A DNA stretch of 64,000 bases from Cernens ardua (GTDB lineage: Bacteria > Pseudomonadota > Gammaproteobacteria > Pseudomonadales > Halomonadaceae): assembly GCF_051251085.1 (NCBI RefSeq), contig NZ_JBPCZH010000001.1:372001-436000 (forward strand). The letters run 5' to 3'. The notes under the pieces were generated by a model. It was given only the letters and a program-made list of their open reading frames with translations, was not told where the DNA came from and did no database searches. The number at the start of each line of letters is the position of its first letter. The first letter of the stretch is position 1. Of this stretch, positions 35,265 through 45,055 are shown one piece after another. The position numbers and the translations under genes are program-made.

Positions 35265-37544
35265 ATGGATACTCGGAAATTACGTCATGACATGACACTG
35301 GAAGAAAAAGCGCAACTATGCTCTGGTCTGGATTTCTGGCGTACCAAACCAATCAAACGATTATCCATTAAATCCTACATGATGGCCGATGGCCCACATG
35401 GGTTACGTCAACAACCCAAAGAAGCGGATCACCTTGGGGTCAGTGAAAGTAACCCCGCAACATGTTTTCCAACCGCATCGGCATTGGCCTGTAGCTGGGA
35501 TCGTTCCCTAATGGAACAACTGGGAAAAGCGCTTGCGCGTGAAGCGCGTGCCAGCCAATTGGCAATCGTCCTTGGGCCGGGTATCAATATGAAACGCTCG
35601 CCGTTGGGAGGTCGTAATTTCGAGTACCTGTCTGAAGATCCTTTACTGGCCGGTGAACTGGCGAGTGCTTATGTGACGGGTATGCAATCGCTCCACATTG
35701 GCACATCGCTTAAACACTTCGCTGCCAATAATCAGGAACACCGGCGCATGTCGGTCGATGCACTGATAGAGCCGCGGACTTTGCATGAGCTCTACCTCGC
35801 AGCATTCGAACGTGTTGTCAAAAAAGCGCATCCATGGACAGTCATGTGTTCCTACAACAAACTCAACGGTACCTATACCAGTGAAAATACATGGCTGCTT
35901 ACTGACATACTTCGTCACCGCTGGGGGTTTGAGGGTGTGGTCATGTCTGATTGGGGCGCCATTAATGAGCGCGTAGATGCCTTGTCTGCCGGGCTGGACC
36001 TCGAAATGCCAGGGGGAAATACACGTGACCAGCTCATTATTGAAGCTGTGCAGCAGGGCACCCTGGCGGAGTCAGTACTGGATCAGGCCGTTGATCGCTT
36101 ACTGACACTCCACGAGAAAACACGCCAAGGGCTCGAACCCATTGAAGTCTCCTACAAGGAGCACCATGCTCTGGCGAGAACCCTGGCTACTGAAAGCATT
36201 GTATTACTTAAAAATGATGCCAATGTATTGCCACTTTTATCGGAAAAAAGCATAGCTGTTGTCGGTGATTTTGCCCAACATCCACGCTTCCAGGGCGGCG
36301 GGAGCTCTCACGTTAACCCTACCCGAGTAGAATCCTTTATTGATGCCCTTAAAGACAATGGGCAGGCCTATACCTTCGCCAGAGGATTCAATGCGCAAGA
36401 GGATACCCCTGACGAAGAATTGATCAAAGAAGCCGTCAAACTGGCCGGCAAGCATCCGGTGACGCTTGTCTTCCTGGGCTTACCCGATCATTACGAATCG
36501 GAAGGCTATGACCGACACCATCTGCATATCCCGCAAAACCAATTGGTACTCATGGAGGCATTGGCCCACACTGAGACGGCACTCGTCGTCGTACTGGCAA
36601 ATGGTGCGCCTATTGATATGCCCTGGCTAAAACATGCGAATGCAGTGATCACAGGGCATTTGGGCGGGCAAGCCATAGGCGGAGCCCTGTATTCCATCCT
36701 GTTTGGTCACGAAACGCCAAGTGCAAAACTTGCCGAAACCTATCCGATAAACCTTTCGGACACGCCTGCCTATGTTGAGTTTCCTTCACCCGATCAGCCA
36801 AATGATACGGATGTCGTGAATTACGGAGAAAATCTACTCATTGGGTACCGACATTATGATGCACGTCATATTGCCCCCCTCTTCCCCTTCGGTTTTGGAC
36901 TTTCATACACCCGATTCCGCTATGACAACCTGAATATATCGCACACCACTTTAGGCCAACAAGAGTCGCTCACGATCAAGGTTGATATCACCAATATCGG
37001 GCAGCGTTTTGGCAAGGAGATCGTGCAGGTGTATCTGTCCGATCATAGCGGCGAGATTAATGTTCCTGAAAAGCAACTACGCGGATTTGACAAGGTAGCG
37101 CTCGCGCCAGGTAAAACCACAACGGTAGAAATAAAGCTTACGCGCAGAGATTTTGCCTATTTCCATCCCGATCTGAATGACTGGCGAGTGCCTAACGGGA
37201 AATTCGTGATTCGAATAGGCGCATCTTCGCGTGATATTCGATTGGAAAAAACACTCAAGGTTGAAGGAGATGCGATAGTTGTCCCGATCCACCGCAATAC
37301 ACTCATTGGCGATCTTGCGAAAGTCCCTTCATTAATTGCTGTGCTTCAGCGGTCACTTGCCAAGGCAATTGAAGCACGTCCTAAACTGGCTCTCATGGTC
37401 GGAGGAGAAACGGGGGATGACATGTTGGAGGCAATGGGTAAATACCTCCCGCTCAGAGCATTGGTTTCGTTCAGTTATGGTGCATTTACCGAAGATGACC
37501 TGACGTCATTACTGGCATCGTTGAATCACGCCAATCGTCATTAA
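35265..37544 (+). CDS. Glycoside hydrolase family 3 beta-glucosidase
   Basis: Retaining exo-beta-glycosidase, probably acting on beta-glucosides inside the cell since there is no signal peptide. The start at 35265 has AGGA eight nt upstream and gives 759 residues. The order is: GH3 N-terminal barrel with the nucleophile Asp229 in V-V-M-S-D-W-G-A-I, the alpha/beta sandwich domain (I-V-L-L-K-N-D, G-G-G-S-S-H-V-N-P), a fibronectin-III-like domain (V-Q-V-Y-L-S-D), and a C-terminal extension of about 70 residues. The N-terminal L-C-S-G-L-D-F-W segment and the extension recall Firmicutes-type beta-glucosidases. The MFS gene follows after 26 bp. Confidence 0.93.
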   Translation: MDTRKLRHDMTLEEKAQLCSGLDFWRTKPIKRLSIKSYMMADGPHGLRQQPKEADHLGVSESNPATCFPTASALACSWDRSLMEQLGKALAREARASQLAIVLGPGINMKRSPLGGRNFEYLSEDPLLAGELASAYVTGMQSLHIGTSLKHFAANNQEHRRMSVDALIEPRTLHELYLAAFERVVKKAHPWTVMCSYNKLNGTYTSENTWLLTDILRHRWGFEGVVMSDWGAINERVDALSAGLDLEMPGGNTRDQLIIEAVQQGTLAESVLDQAVDRLLTLHEKTRQGLEPIEVSYKEHHALARTLATESIVLLKNDANVLPLLSEKSIAVVGDFAQHPRFQGGGSSHVNPTRVESFIDALKDNGQAYTFARGFNAQEDTPDEELIKEAVKLAGKHPVTLVFLGLPDHYESEGYDRHHLHIPQNQLVLMEALAHTETALVVVLANGAPIDMPWLKHANAVITGHLGGQAIGGALYSILFGHETPSAKLAETYPINLSDTPAYVEFPSPDQPNDTDVVNYGENLLIGYRHYDARHIAPLFPFGFGLSYTRFRYDNLNISHTTLGQQESLTIKVDITNIGQRFGKEIVQVYLSDHSGEINVPEKQLRGFDKVALAPGKTTTVEIKLTRRDFAYFHPDLNDWRVPNGKFVIRIGASSRDIRLEKTLKVEGDAIVVPIHRNTLIGDLAKVPSLIAVLQRSLAKAIEARPKLALMVGGETGDDMLEAMGKYLPLRALVSFSYGAFTEDDLTSLLASLNHANRH

Positions 37545-37570
37545 ACCGACCGTTTTTCGAGGAACCGATC

Positions 37571-38932
37571 ATGGACTCACGATTTATTCAGTCAGGTAAA
37601 GGAATCGGTAGTAGCAAACCCTTTGGCCCTTTACATAGGCCATTGACTATGCAGCAACAGGATACCCATACCGCAACAGAGGACGAGCACCTACGTATTA
37701 CATCCACCCCGGATGTAAGTGTCTGGTTCATTATACGTTACTCAATGGCCGTTGTAGGCCTCTTTCTGGGCTTGTTGACACCGGTGACCATCACTCTTGC
37801 TCTACGTGTCGCTGAATTGAATCCCACCGACAAATCCTCCACGTTAGGATGGATCATGGGAGGGGGTGCGCTGGCGGCAATGCTATCCAATCCAATTTTT
37901 GGCGTATTGTCAGACCGCACCCGCACGCGACTGGGCCGCAGGCGCCCATGGTTGATTGGTGGATTGTTGGTCTCGGTTGGCAGCCTTGCTGTGATCGGCA
38001 CTACTCAGTCCCTGATGGTGATTGGCATTGCCTGGTGGGTGACGCAAGCGAGCACCAACGCCGCGCTGGCATCACTGGTAGCCATTTTGCCAGACCGAGT
38101 ACCCGAGCATCAGCGCGGCAAACTTTCTGCTTTTTATGGCATGTCATCAAATGTTGCCGTATTTGCCGGGGCTGCCATTATCAATCTCGTTGGCACACAA
38201 ACACTGTTAATGTTCCTGGTACCGGGAGTCATTGGCTTTGTATGCGTCGCTTTCTTCACCCTTTTCTATCCAGAGCCCGAAGTTGCAGAACTCCCCGCGC
38301 CAGCCCCCTTCCGCCCCATTGAGCTAATACAAAGCTTTTGGCTTAATCCACGCCAACACCCTGACTTTGCATGGGCATGGCTCAGCCGTTTCATGATTCA
38401 ATATGGCTGGGCCACGTTGGTGACCTATCAGGCTTATTATTTGATCGACGTGATGGGACTTCTTCACCACCAGGTCAGTTTCGGAATATTCATCTCTACG
38501 TCAGTGATGGGTGGATGTATTATCGTAGCATCCCTGGTCTCTGGATGGTTGTCTGACCGTTCGGGAAAAAGGAAAGCCTATGTTATCACCGCTGGCGTTA
38601 TCTACGCGATTGGATTGGCGATTCTGATTTTTGCTCACTCCTTCGGGATGTTTATCGTTTCTATTTTTGTTTCATCTACGGGCTTGGGGATCTATCTTGC
38701 TGTCGACCAGGCGCTTGTGGTCGATATTCTTCCTGATCGCGGAAAAAATGCAGCCAGGAACATGGGGGTGATGAATATTGCCAATGCTCTTCCTCAATCC
38801 GTTGCACCTGCACTGGCACCCTTATTTTTGGCCATTGCCGGAGGTGGTAACTACACCGCTCTCTTTTGTGCAGCAGCCATTATTGCTCTGGGAGGTGCGT
38901 TGGCCATTTTGAAAGTGAAAGGTGTACGTTAA
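37571..38932 (+). CDS. MFS sugar transporter (GPH-like)
   Basis: Twelve-helix major facilitator of 453 residues, probably importing the glycosides cleaved by the upstream GH3 enzyme. The cytoplasmic loop 2-3 motif reads G-V-L-S-D-R-T-R-T-R-L-G-R-R-R-P-W, characteristic of glycoside-type carriers, and is echoed as G-W-L-S-D-R-S-G-K-R-K in the second half. The ATG at 37571 has GAGGA eight nt upstream, which leaves a polar tail of about 55 residues before the first helix; an ATG at 37649 would shorten it. Confidence 0.88.
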   Translation: MDSRFIQSGKGIGSSKPFGPLHRPLTMQQQDTHTATEDEHLRITSTPDVSVWFIIRYSMAVVGLFLGLLTPVTITLALRVAELNPTDKSSTLGWIMGGGALAAMLSNPIFGVLSDRTRTRLGRRRPWLIGGLLVSVGSLAVIGTTQSLMVIGIAWWVTQASTNAALASLVAILPDRVPEHQRGKLSAFYGMSSNVAVFAGAAIINLVGTQTLLMFLVPGVIGFVCVAFFTLFYPEPEVAELPAPAPFRPIELIQSFWLNPRQHPDFAWAWLSRFMIQYGWATLVTYQAYYLIDVMGLLHHQVSFGIFISTSVMGGCIIVASLVSGWLSDRSGKRKAYVITAGVIYAIGLAILIFAHSFGMFIVSIFVSSTGLGIYLAVDQALVVDILPDRGKNAARNMGVMNIANALPQSVAPALAPLFLAIAGGGNYTALFCAAAIIALGGALAILKVKGVR

Positions 38933-39321
38933 TCAATCAGTGAAGATAAGGGTTGGAAGACAGTCATGTTGGAAGGGCATGGAGATTCGGGTTTTTGAGG
39001 GCATGACTTCGGGAAAATTACCATGAATCACGGGAGTACAGGGTGGCTTATCAGGAGTTCATTTACTCGAAGGCACCCGGCCCGTGAGTCTAGGCTCGGT
39101 TTTAGCCGGGCATTCCATTTAATGAGGGAAATAGTTTACTTACACGCGCCAAAATAATAATTCCAATTACATGTTAGTTCTTGACGGAATCTTCTTTCGC
39201 CTTTTAGATTGGCTATTTCGTGTAACTGTATGTGAACAGCAAAGTCATTTATGCTGAGCCAGTTACTTATCCGGAAAAGCCCGTGCAGCATATGCTTCAT
39301 TATAACAAGGAACTTGCGAAG
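38933..39321. other. Intergenic gap before the peptide ABC operon
   Basis: No supported gene. An imperfect hairpin at 39076-39110 (CCCGGC with GCCGGG, inner GAG/CTC pairing) lies here without a T-tract. The promoter of the ABC operon should follow it. Confidence 0.4.
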
Positions 39322-41019
39322 ATGGCCGTCACCTCCTCTCGAATACTCTCGACTCATTCCCTACATGTAAACCGAAAGACACTCTTTCCAGTAGCCACGC
39401 TGGCACTTTCGCTGATTGCTTCTCCCTTGGTACATGCAGATGACAGCGCACACTACGGCGGCACACTGAACCTGCAGGCACAGGCTTCTGCAGGCACTAT
39501 TGACCCAATGGTCAATTACGAAGCCGAATATTGGCAGCTTTATGCCTCCGTGTATGATGGTCTGGTGGCATTCAACAAAGCGGGTGGGAAGGCGGGCGAT
39601 AAAATCGTCCCCGATTTGGCCACCAGTCTGCCTCAGGTATCCGATAATGGAAAAACCTATACCTTTACGCTTCGCAAGGGGATTGAATTCTCCAATGGGC
39701 AGCCCGTCACTCTCAAGGATGTTGTCGCCTCGTTTCAGCGCATCTTTAAAGTCCTGAGCCCAACCTCGGGTACTTTTTATAATAATATCGTCGGAGCTTC
39801 CCAGTGTTTGAGCACACCTGCAAGTTGTACATTGAAAGGAGGCATTACGACCGACAGTGCGAAAAATACAGTCACCTTCCATCTTGTACACTCTGACCCG
39901 GACTTTCTTTACAAACTTGCCGCTCCCCATGCCTCTATCCTGCCGGCCAGCACTCCCGATCATGATGTAGGTAACACACCGGTAGCGGGGACCGGAAGTT
40001 ACATGTTCAAGAGCTATGATCCCAACTCAGGGCTTGTGCTTGTACGCAATCCTCACTTCAAACAATGGAGTGCCGAAGCCCAGCCCAAAGGTTATGTAGA
40101 TGAGATCGACTATAGCTTTGGTAATACGCAGGAAGCATCGGTAAACGCGATCATGAATGGGCAAGCGGACTGGATGTATGGCAATCCCCCAGTGGACAGG
40201 CTCTCGGAACTCAGTACAAACGCCCCATCACAGTTACATCTGAACGTGCTGAATGAGACCTATTATCTTGCCATGAATAATCATCAGGCACCTTTCAATA
40301 ATCTGAAGGTACGACAGGCATTGAATTATGCTGTAGATCGTAATGCCCTGGTCGCAATAGGTGGTGGCTCAGTATTGGCATCTCCAACCTGCCAGATTCT
40401 TCCCCCCGGAATGCCGGGCTACAAGCCCTTCTGCCAGTACACTGCGAACCCCGGTGAAAAGTGGAGTGCGCCTGACATGAAGAAAGCACAGGCACTGGTG
40501 GATGAAAGCGGTACCAAAGGCCAGAAAATTACCATTGTCTCCAATGAAAATCAGGAAAGTGTGGGGATTGCCACTTACATTCAGTCGGTACTGAATAACC
40601 TTGGATACAATGCATCAGTACAAACGCTATCCAACGCTATTCAGTTCACCTATATCCAGAACACCAGCAACCACGTGCAATTGTCAGTCACCGATTGGCT
40701 CTCTGACTATCCTGAGCCTTCAGATTTCCTGAATGTGCTCTTCAGTTGTGCTTCCTATCGCAAGAATTCAGATAGTTCGATCAATATCGCTGGTTTCTGT
40801 CAGCCATCAATCGATAAGCAAATGCAAACAGCGATGAATACCTCCGATCAGAAAAGTGCAGAAGATCAATGGAGCAAAATCGACCGCTCGATCATGGAAC
40901 AGGCACCTATTGTTCCGTTATTCAATCCGAAACAGGTAGATCTGGTATCCAAACGTTTGGGCAACTACACCTCCTCTGGTATGTATCAAATGTTGTTGTC
41001 AAAAGTATGGGTGCAGTAA
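39322..41019 (+). CDS. Peptide ABC transporter substrate-binding protein
   Basis: Periplasmic binding protein of the SBP_bac_5 (DppA/OppA) class, 565 residues from the ATG at 39322, which has AAGGA upstream. A Sec signal peptide ends at P-L-V-H-A. The family segments G-G-T-L-N-L, V-Y-D-G-L-V, T-F-T-L-R-K-G-I-E-F-S-N-G and A-L-N-Y-A-V-D-R are present. Two cysteine pairs near C-L-S-T-P-A-S-C and C-Q-I-L-P-P-G-M-P-G-Y-K-P-F-C suggest disulfides, as in DppA-like proteins. It leads the operon; the ligand is probably a di- or oligopeptide, but opine or sugar-peptide conjugates are possible. Confidence 0.92.
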   Translation: MAVTSSRILSTHSLHVNRKTLFPVATLALSLIASPLVHADDSAHYGGTLNLQAQASAGTIDPMVNYEAEYWQLYASVYDGLVAFNKAGGKAGDKIVPDLATSLPQVSDNGKTYTFTLRKGIEFSNGQPVTLKDVVASFQRIFKVLSPTSGTFYNNIVGASQCLSTPASCTLKGGITTDSAKNTVTFHLVHSDPDFLYKLAAPHASILPASTPDHDVGNTPVAGTGSYMFKSYDPNSGLVLVRNPHFKQWSAEAQPKGYVDEIDYSFGNTQEASVNAIMNGQADWMYGNPPVDRLSELSTNAPSQLHLNVLNETYYLAMNNHQAPFNNLKVRQALNYAVDRNALVAIGGGSVLASPTCQILPPGMPGYKPFCQYTANPGEKWSAPDMKKAQALVDESGTKGQKITIVSNENQESVGIATYIQSVLNNLGYNASVQTLSNAIQFTYIQNTSNHVQLSVTDWLSDYPEPSDFLNVLFSCASYRKNSDSSINIAGFCQPSIDKQMQTAMNTSDQKSAEDQWSKIDRSIMEQAPIVPLFNPKQVDLVSKRLGNYTSSGMYQMLLSKVWVQ

Positions 41020-41023
41020 GCAA

Positions 41024-42067
41024 ATGTCTTTAACCAACCAATCCGTTACACCTTCTCCTCAAGAAGAGTCAGTAAAAGATTCCTACAGGGCCCCCAGTGG
41101 GCCCTGGCGAAAATTGTGGCGGGGGATTCTCTCCAGCCCAACAGGAATCATTTCCGGCCTCGGCCTCATTCTGCTGGTTGTGGCCGTCCTGATGGCACCG
41201 CTGTATGCGCATTATGTGTCGAAAACGAATCCATTCGAGCCCGGTTTTAGTCAGCATATCGAAATTAATGGCAAGAGCATCCCTGTTATGCAGCAATCCA
41301 CCCAAGGCCTCGGATTGGGTGTTACCCCCATCGGTCCAACCTGGCACGGGCAGTATTTACTGGGTGCTGATTCACAAGGGCGCGATGTAATGGCGAGGTT
41401 GCTGTACGGCGGGCAGAATTCACTATTGATAGCCGCCGCGGCCACCGTTATCTGCCTTATACTCGCATCCATTGTAGGCATCGTGGCAGGTTATTTCGGT
41501 GGGATTACAGATGGAGTACTTTCTAATCTGGTCGATATCATGTGGGCCTTCCCGGTGTATTTGCTAGCCATTACCCTTTCCATTCTAATGATTGGAAAAA
41601 CCTTTGATATCGGCCCCTTCCATGTTTCTTCGGGAAGTCTGTTTATTCCCATCATGATTATCGGCGTGGTCTATGTGCCTTATGTTTCGCGCCCTATCCG
41701 AGGAAAAGTTCTTTCCATTAAAAACAGCGAATTTATCCAGTCTGCTCGAGGACTTGGCATTAAACGCTCACGCATTTTGTTCGCCCATATTCTGCCAAAC
41801 ATTATATCGACGTTAATCGTTTTTGCACCGATGCTAATGGCCCTCAATATTGTGACCGAGAGCGCGTTGTCCTTTCTCTCTGTGGGCGTCCAGCCACCCA
41901 ATGCCAGTTGGGGAACAATCCTGCAGGATGGCCAAAATCTGCTCTATAGCCGCCCTGCTGTCTCAATGGCGCCGGGGATCGCCATAATGATCACAGTGCT
42001 GCTACTGAACCTCTTTGGCGATGTACTGAGTGACATCCTTGATCCGAAATCAGGCAGGGGGCGCTAA
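41024..42067 (+). CDS. Peptide ABC transporter permease, DppC/OppC type
   Basis: Inner-membrane permease, 347 residues, with a cytoplasmic N-terminal tail, a first helix near residue 40-60, a periplasmic loop that includes H-Y-L-L-type G-Q-Y-L-L-G-A-D-S-Q-G-R-D, and five further helices. L-G-A-D-x-x-G-R-D is the DppC/OppC signature, and the EAA loop reads S-A-R-G-L-G-I-K-R-S-R-I. It begins four nt after the binding-protein stop and shares TAATG with the next gene. Confidence 0.93.
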   Translation: MSLTNQSVTPSPQEESVKDSYRAPSGPWRKLWRGILSSPTGIISGLGLILLVVAVLMAPLYAHYVSKTNPFEPGFSQHIEINGKSIPVMQQSTQGLGLGVTPIGPTWHGQYLLGADSQGRDVMARLLYGGQNSLLIAAAATVICLILASIVGIVAGYFGGITDGVLSNLVDIMWAFPVYLLAITLSILMIGKTFDIGPFHVSSGSLFIPIMIIGVVYVPYVSRPIRGKVLSIKNSEFIQSARGLGIKRSRILFAHILPNIISTLIVFAPMLMALNIVTESALSFLSVGVQPPNASWGTILQDGQNLLYSRPAVSMAPGIAIMITVLLLNLFGDVLSDILDPKSGRGR

Positions 42068-43038
42068 TGTTTGCTGCAATATCGACACGCCTGATCCGCA
42101 TGGTGATCGTGATGTTCGGAATCAGCGTGGTAACCTTCGCCCTGTTTTTCGCTACACCGGGCGTTGACCCTGCCGCACAGATTGCCGGGAGAAATGCCTC
42201 ACCTCAGACCCTGGCAGCGGTACGTCATGAATTTGGGCTCGACAAGCCTATCTATGTTCAGTATGGCGTCATGATGGATCACCTGTTCATTAAGCAGGAC
42301 TTGACCTCTTTCGTGAACCGCGGTGAGCAAATCGTGCCAACCATCATGCATGCAGCGCCAGCAACACTTTCACTTGTGGCAGGTGGTGCACTGCTATGGA
42401 TGGTGCTCAGTGTGCTCATTGGTATGGTGTCAGCCGCTTTCAAGAATCGGCTCCCGGATCGGTTGCTCATGGGCATTTCAATCATGCTGGTCTCTATCCC
42501 TGTCTTCTGGCTGGGAGAAATGATCAATCTTGTTACGCAAAGTGCGCTGCACGATACCTGGATGTTTTCATGGGTACCGCCACTGGGATATATTCCTTTT
42601 TCTCAAAGTCCTGCACGCTGGTTTCTCTCGCTTCTCTTTCCCTGGATTTGCCTGGCACTGCTGTATGTAGGCCTGTATGGACGTATGCTGCGTAGCGGTA
42701 TCATTGAAACCTATCAGGAAGATTATATCCGGACAGCACTCGCCAAGGGCTTGAGCTCGCGTAAAGTCCTGATCAAGCACGCCACCCGGGCTGCGATTAT
42801 CCCTATTGTCATTATGTTCGGTATGGATTTTGGCGCGCTGGTGGGGGGCGCTGCCGTATTGACAGAGGTGGTCTTCAACATCAATGGTGTGGGCCGCTTG
42901 ACCTATCAGGCCATGCAGGTGCTGGATTTACCGATGATTATGGCAACAGTGCTCTATGCATCATTCTTTGTCGTATTCGCCAATGCAGTTGTTGATCTGT
43001 TATGTATTTTGATTGATCCGAGGATGAGACGAAAATGA
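42067..43038 (+). CDS. Peptide ABC transporter permease, DppB/OppB type
   Basis: Inner-membrane permease of 323 residues. It starts with one membrane helix, continues with the V-R-H-E-F-G-L-D-K-P segment typical of DppB, and has the EAA-loop R-T-A-L-A-K-G-L-S-S-R-K near residue 220. It overlaps the preceding permease gene by one base and the following ATPase gene by four (ATGA). The permease order C-then-B is the reverse of E. coli dppBC. Confidence 0.93.
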   Translation: MFAAISTRLIRMVIVMFGISVVTFALFFATPGVDPAAQIAGRNASPQTLAAVRHEFGLDKPIYVQYGVMMDHLFIKQDLTSFVNRGEQIVPTIMHAAPATLSLVAGGALLWMVLSVLIGMVSAAFKNRLPDRLLMGISIMLVSIPVFWLGEMINLVTQSALHDTWMFSWVPPLGYIPFSQSPARWFLSLLFPWICLALLYVGLYGRMLRSGIIETYQEDYIRTALAKGLSSRKVLIKHATRAAIIPIVIMFGMDFGALVGGAAVLTEVVFNINGVGRLTYQAMQVLDLPMIMATVLYASFFVVFANAVVDLLCILIDPRMRRK

Positions 43039-44954
43039 GTGACGTGCGAACCTTGTCATCACAGCAGTTGTCATCACGACAAACAGGCCCGGATCATCCC
43101 TCATCAGTTGAAAACCGGAAAGCCACCGATTGCGACCGGAAAACAGTTCTTTCTGTCAGAAATCTGGGCATCGCCTTCCGTCGTGGACGAAAGCAGTGGA
43201 ATACCGTTGTCGAGGGCCTTGATTTTGATATTCGCGCTGGTGAAACCGTTGCTTTGGTCGGTGAATCAGGGTCTGGAAAAAGTGTCACCTCGTTGGCTAT
43301 CATGCGCTTGTTGGACCCTGAAAACAGCCGTATCACAGGCACTATCAAGCTCAATGATACGGAGACGCTGGCACTGAGCCGTGATCAAATGGCTGAGCGT
43401 ATACGTGGCCAGAAAGCCGCGATGATTTTTCAGGAGCCGATGACTAGCCTTCATCCCATTTATAAAGTGGGTGATCAGCTCATGGAAGCGTTGACCGCCC
43501 ACAAGCGATTGAGCAAAAAGGAGGCCTTCGAAGACGCTGTTGCCTTATTGGAACGGGTACGTATTCCCAATGCACGTTCGCGCATGCACGATTACCCACA
43601 CGCCTTTTCGGGGGGAATGCGGCAGCGTGTCATGATCGCCATGGCACTGGCTTCCTCACCTGATCTTCTTATCGCAGATGAACCCACCACGGCGCTGGAT
43701 GTCACGGTACAGGGAGAAATTCTGGATCTGCTAAAACAGCTCCAGGAAGAAACCGGCATGGCTATCCTGTTCATCACACACGATATGGGGGTGGTCGCCG
43801 AAGTGGCAGATAGAACCGTAGTCATGCTGCGTGGACACATGGTCGAGCAAGGTCCTACTACCGAGATATTTTCTCATCCGCAGCAACCCTATACACGTGC
43901 GTTGCTGGCCAGCGTTCCCACTCCGGGAAGCATGAAGGGAACGAGCGCACCACTCCGTTTTCCATCCATAGATATGCAAAGCGGCGATATACAAGCCCCT
44001 CAACCCTTAAAACGAACACCGGATTTACGTGAGCCCATTCTCGAAGTCTCTGCGCTGACAACGCGCTTCGATGTGCGCGGTGGGCTTTTCCAGCGAAAAA
44101 TCGCTCGCGTGCATGCCGTGGAAGATGTTTCGTTCAAGCTCTATCCCGGTGAAACACTCTCTATTGTAGGGGAATCCGGCTGTGGCAAATCAACCACGGG
44201 GAAATCCATTATTCGCTTGAATGAAGGGGTGCGTACCGGCTCCATTCGTCTTGGAGGAGTAGAACTCACCGAGCTATCCTCCACTGACATGCGCACCATG
44301 AGACGCGAGATCCAGATGATTCCTCAAGATCCTCTGGCCAGCTTGAATCCACGTATAACGATCATGAATGCGTTACTTGAACCCTTCATGCAACACGCGA
44401 TGGGAACCCGCAAGGAAGGTATCGCCAAAGCCAAAAAACTGATGGATCAGGTTGGCTTGGCTGCCGAAATGCTTAACCGTTATCCACACGAGTTTTCTGG
44501 TGGACAACGTCAACGCGTGTGCATTGCCCGGGCACTTATGCTCGATCCCAAAGTCATTATTGCAGATGAGTCAGTATCCGCACTGGATGTTTCGGTCAAG
44601 GCACAGGTCGTCAATCTATTGATGGATATACAGGAGGAAACGGGTATCGCCCTGCTGTTTATTTCACACGATATTGCCGTCGTGGAACGCATAAGCCACC
44701 GCATTGCTGTTATGTATCTGGGCGAAATTGTTGAAATTGGCCCTCGTGCCAACATTATTGAAGAACCGCTGCACCCCTATACACAGCGTTTGATTGGCTC
44801 AGTCGCGTTGCCTGATCCCGCACGGCGACACAGTAAGCGCCATCAGGAAGTTCATGAATTGAAAACCCCCATCCATGAACTTTCCTATCAACCACCAAAA
44901 CGGAAATATAGAGAAGCTTCACCAGGTCACTGGCTGATGCAATCCACTCATTAG
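43035..44954 (+). CDS. Fused peptide ABC transporter ATPase (DppD-DppF type)
   Basis: Two ATPase modules in one 639-residue chain. The first has Walker A G-E-S-G-S-G-K-S, signature S-G-G-M-R-Q-R-V and Walker B L-L-I-A-D-E-P-T-T-A-L-D, followed by a peptide-transporter C-terminal segment (P-Y-T-R-A-L-L-A-S-V-P). The second has G-E-S-G-C-G-K-S, S-G-G-Q-R-Q-R-V and I-I-A-D-E-S-V-S-A-L-D. Fused ATPases of this kind occur in YejF and GsiA systems. It completes the importer and is followed by a strong terminator. Confidence 0.94.
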   Translation: MSDVRTLSSQQLSSRQTGPDHPSSVENRKATDCDRKTVLSVRNLGIAFRRGRKQWNTVVEGLDFDIRAGETVALVGESGSGKSVTSLAIMRLLDPENSRITGTIKLNDTETLALSRDQMAERIRGQKAAMIFQEPMTSLHPIYKVGDQLMEALTAHKRLSKKEAFEDAVALLERVRIPNARSRMHDYPHAFSGGMRQRVMIAMALASSPDLLIADEPTTALDVTVQGEILDLLKQLQEETGMAILFITHDMGVVAEVADRTVVMLRGHMVEQGPTTEIFSHPQQPYTRALLASVPTPGSMKGTSAPLRFPSIDMQSGDIQAPQPLKRTPDLREPILEVSALTTRFDVRGGLFQRKIARVHAVEDVSFKLYPGETLSIVGESGCGKSTTGKSIIRLNEGVRTGSIRLGGVELTELSSTDMRTMRREIQMIPQDPLASLNPRITIMNALLEPFMQHAMGTRKEGIAKAKKLMDQVGLAAEMLNRYPHEFSGGQRQRVCIARALMLDPKVIIADESVSALDVSVKAQVVNLLMDIQEETGIALLFISHDIAVVERISHRIAVMYLGEIVEIGPRANIIEEPLHPYTQRLIGSVALPDPARRHSKRHQEVHELKTPIHELSYQPPKRKYREASPGHWLMQSTH

Positions 44955-45008
44955 TCTCATACCCCGCTCGAATGCTGGCTAATTACCTGTATTCAGCTAT
45001 CTTGTACA

Positions 45009-45038
45009 GAGGTGCTCCTGGAGCACCTCTTTTTTTTT
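45009..45038 (+). terminator. Terminator after the ABC operon, just before the SDR gene
   Basis: A stem of about 11 bp (AGAGGTGCTCC with GGAGCACCTCT) with a minimal loop is followed by eight or nine T. It ends only 6-7 nt before the AGGAGG of the next gene, leaving no room for a promoter between. Confidence 0.88.
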
Positions 45039-45055
45039 CATTCCAGGAGGAATCA

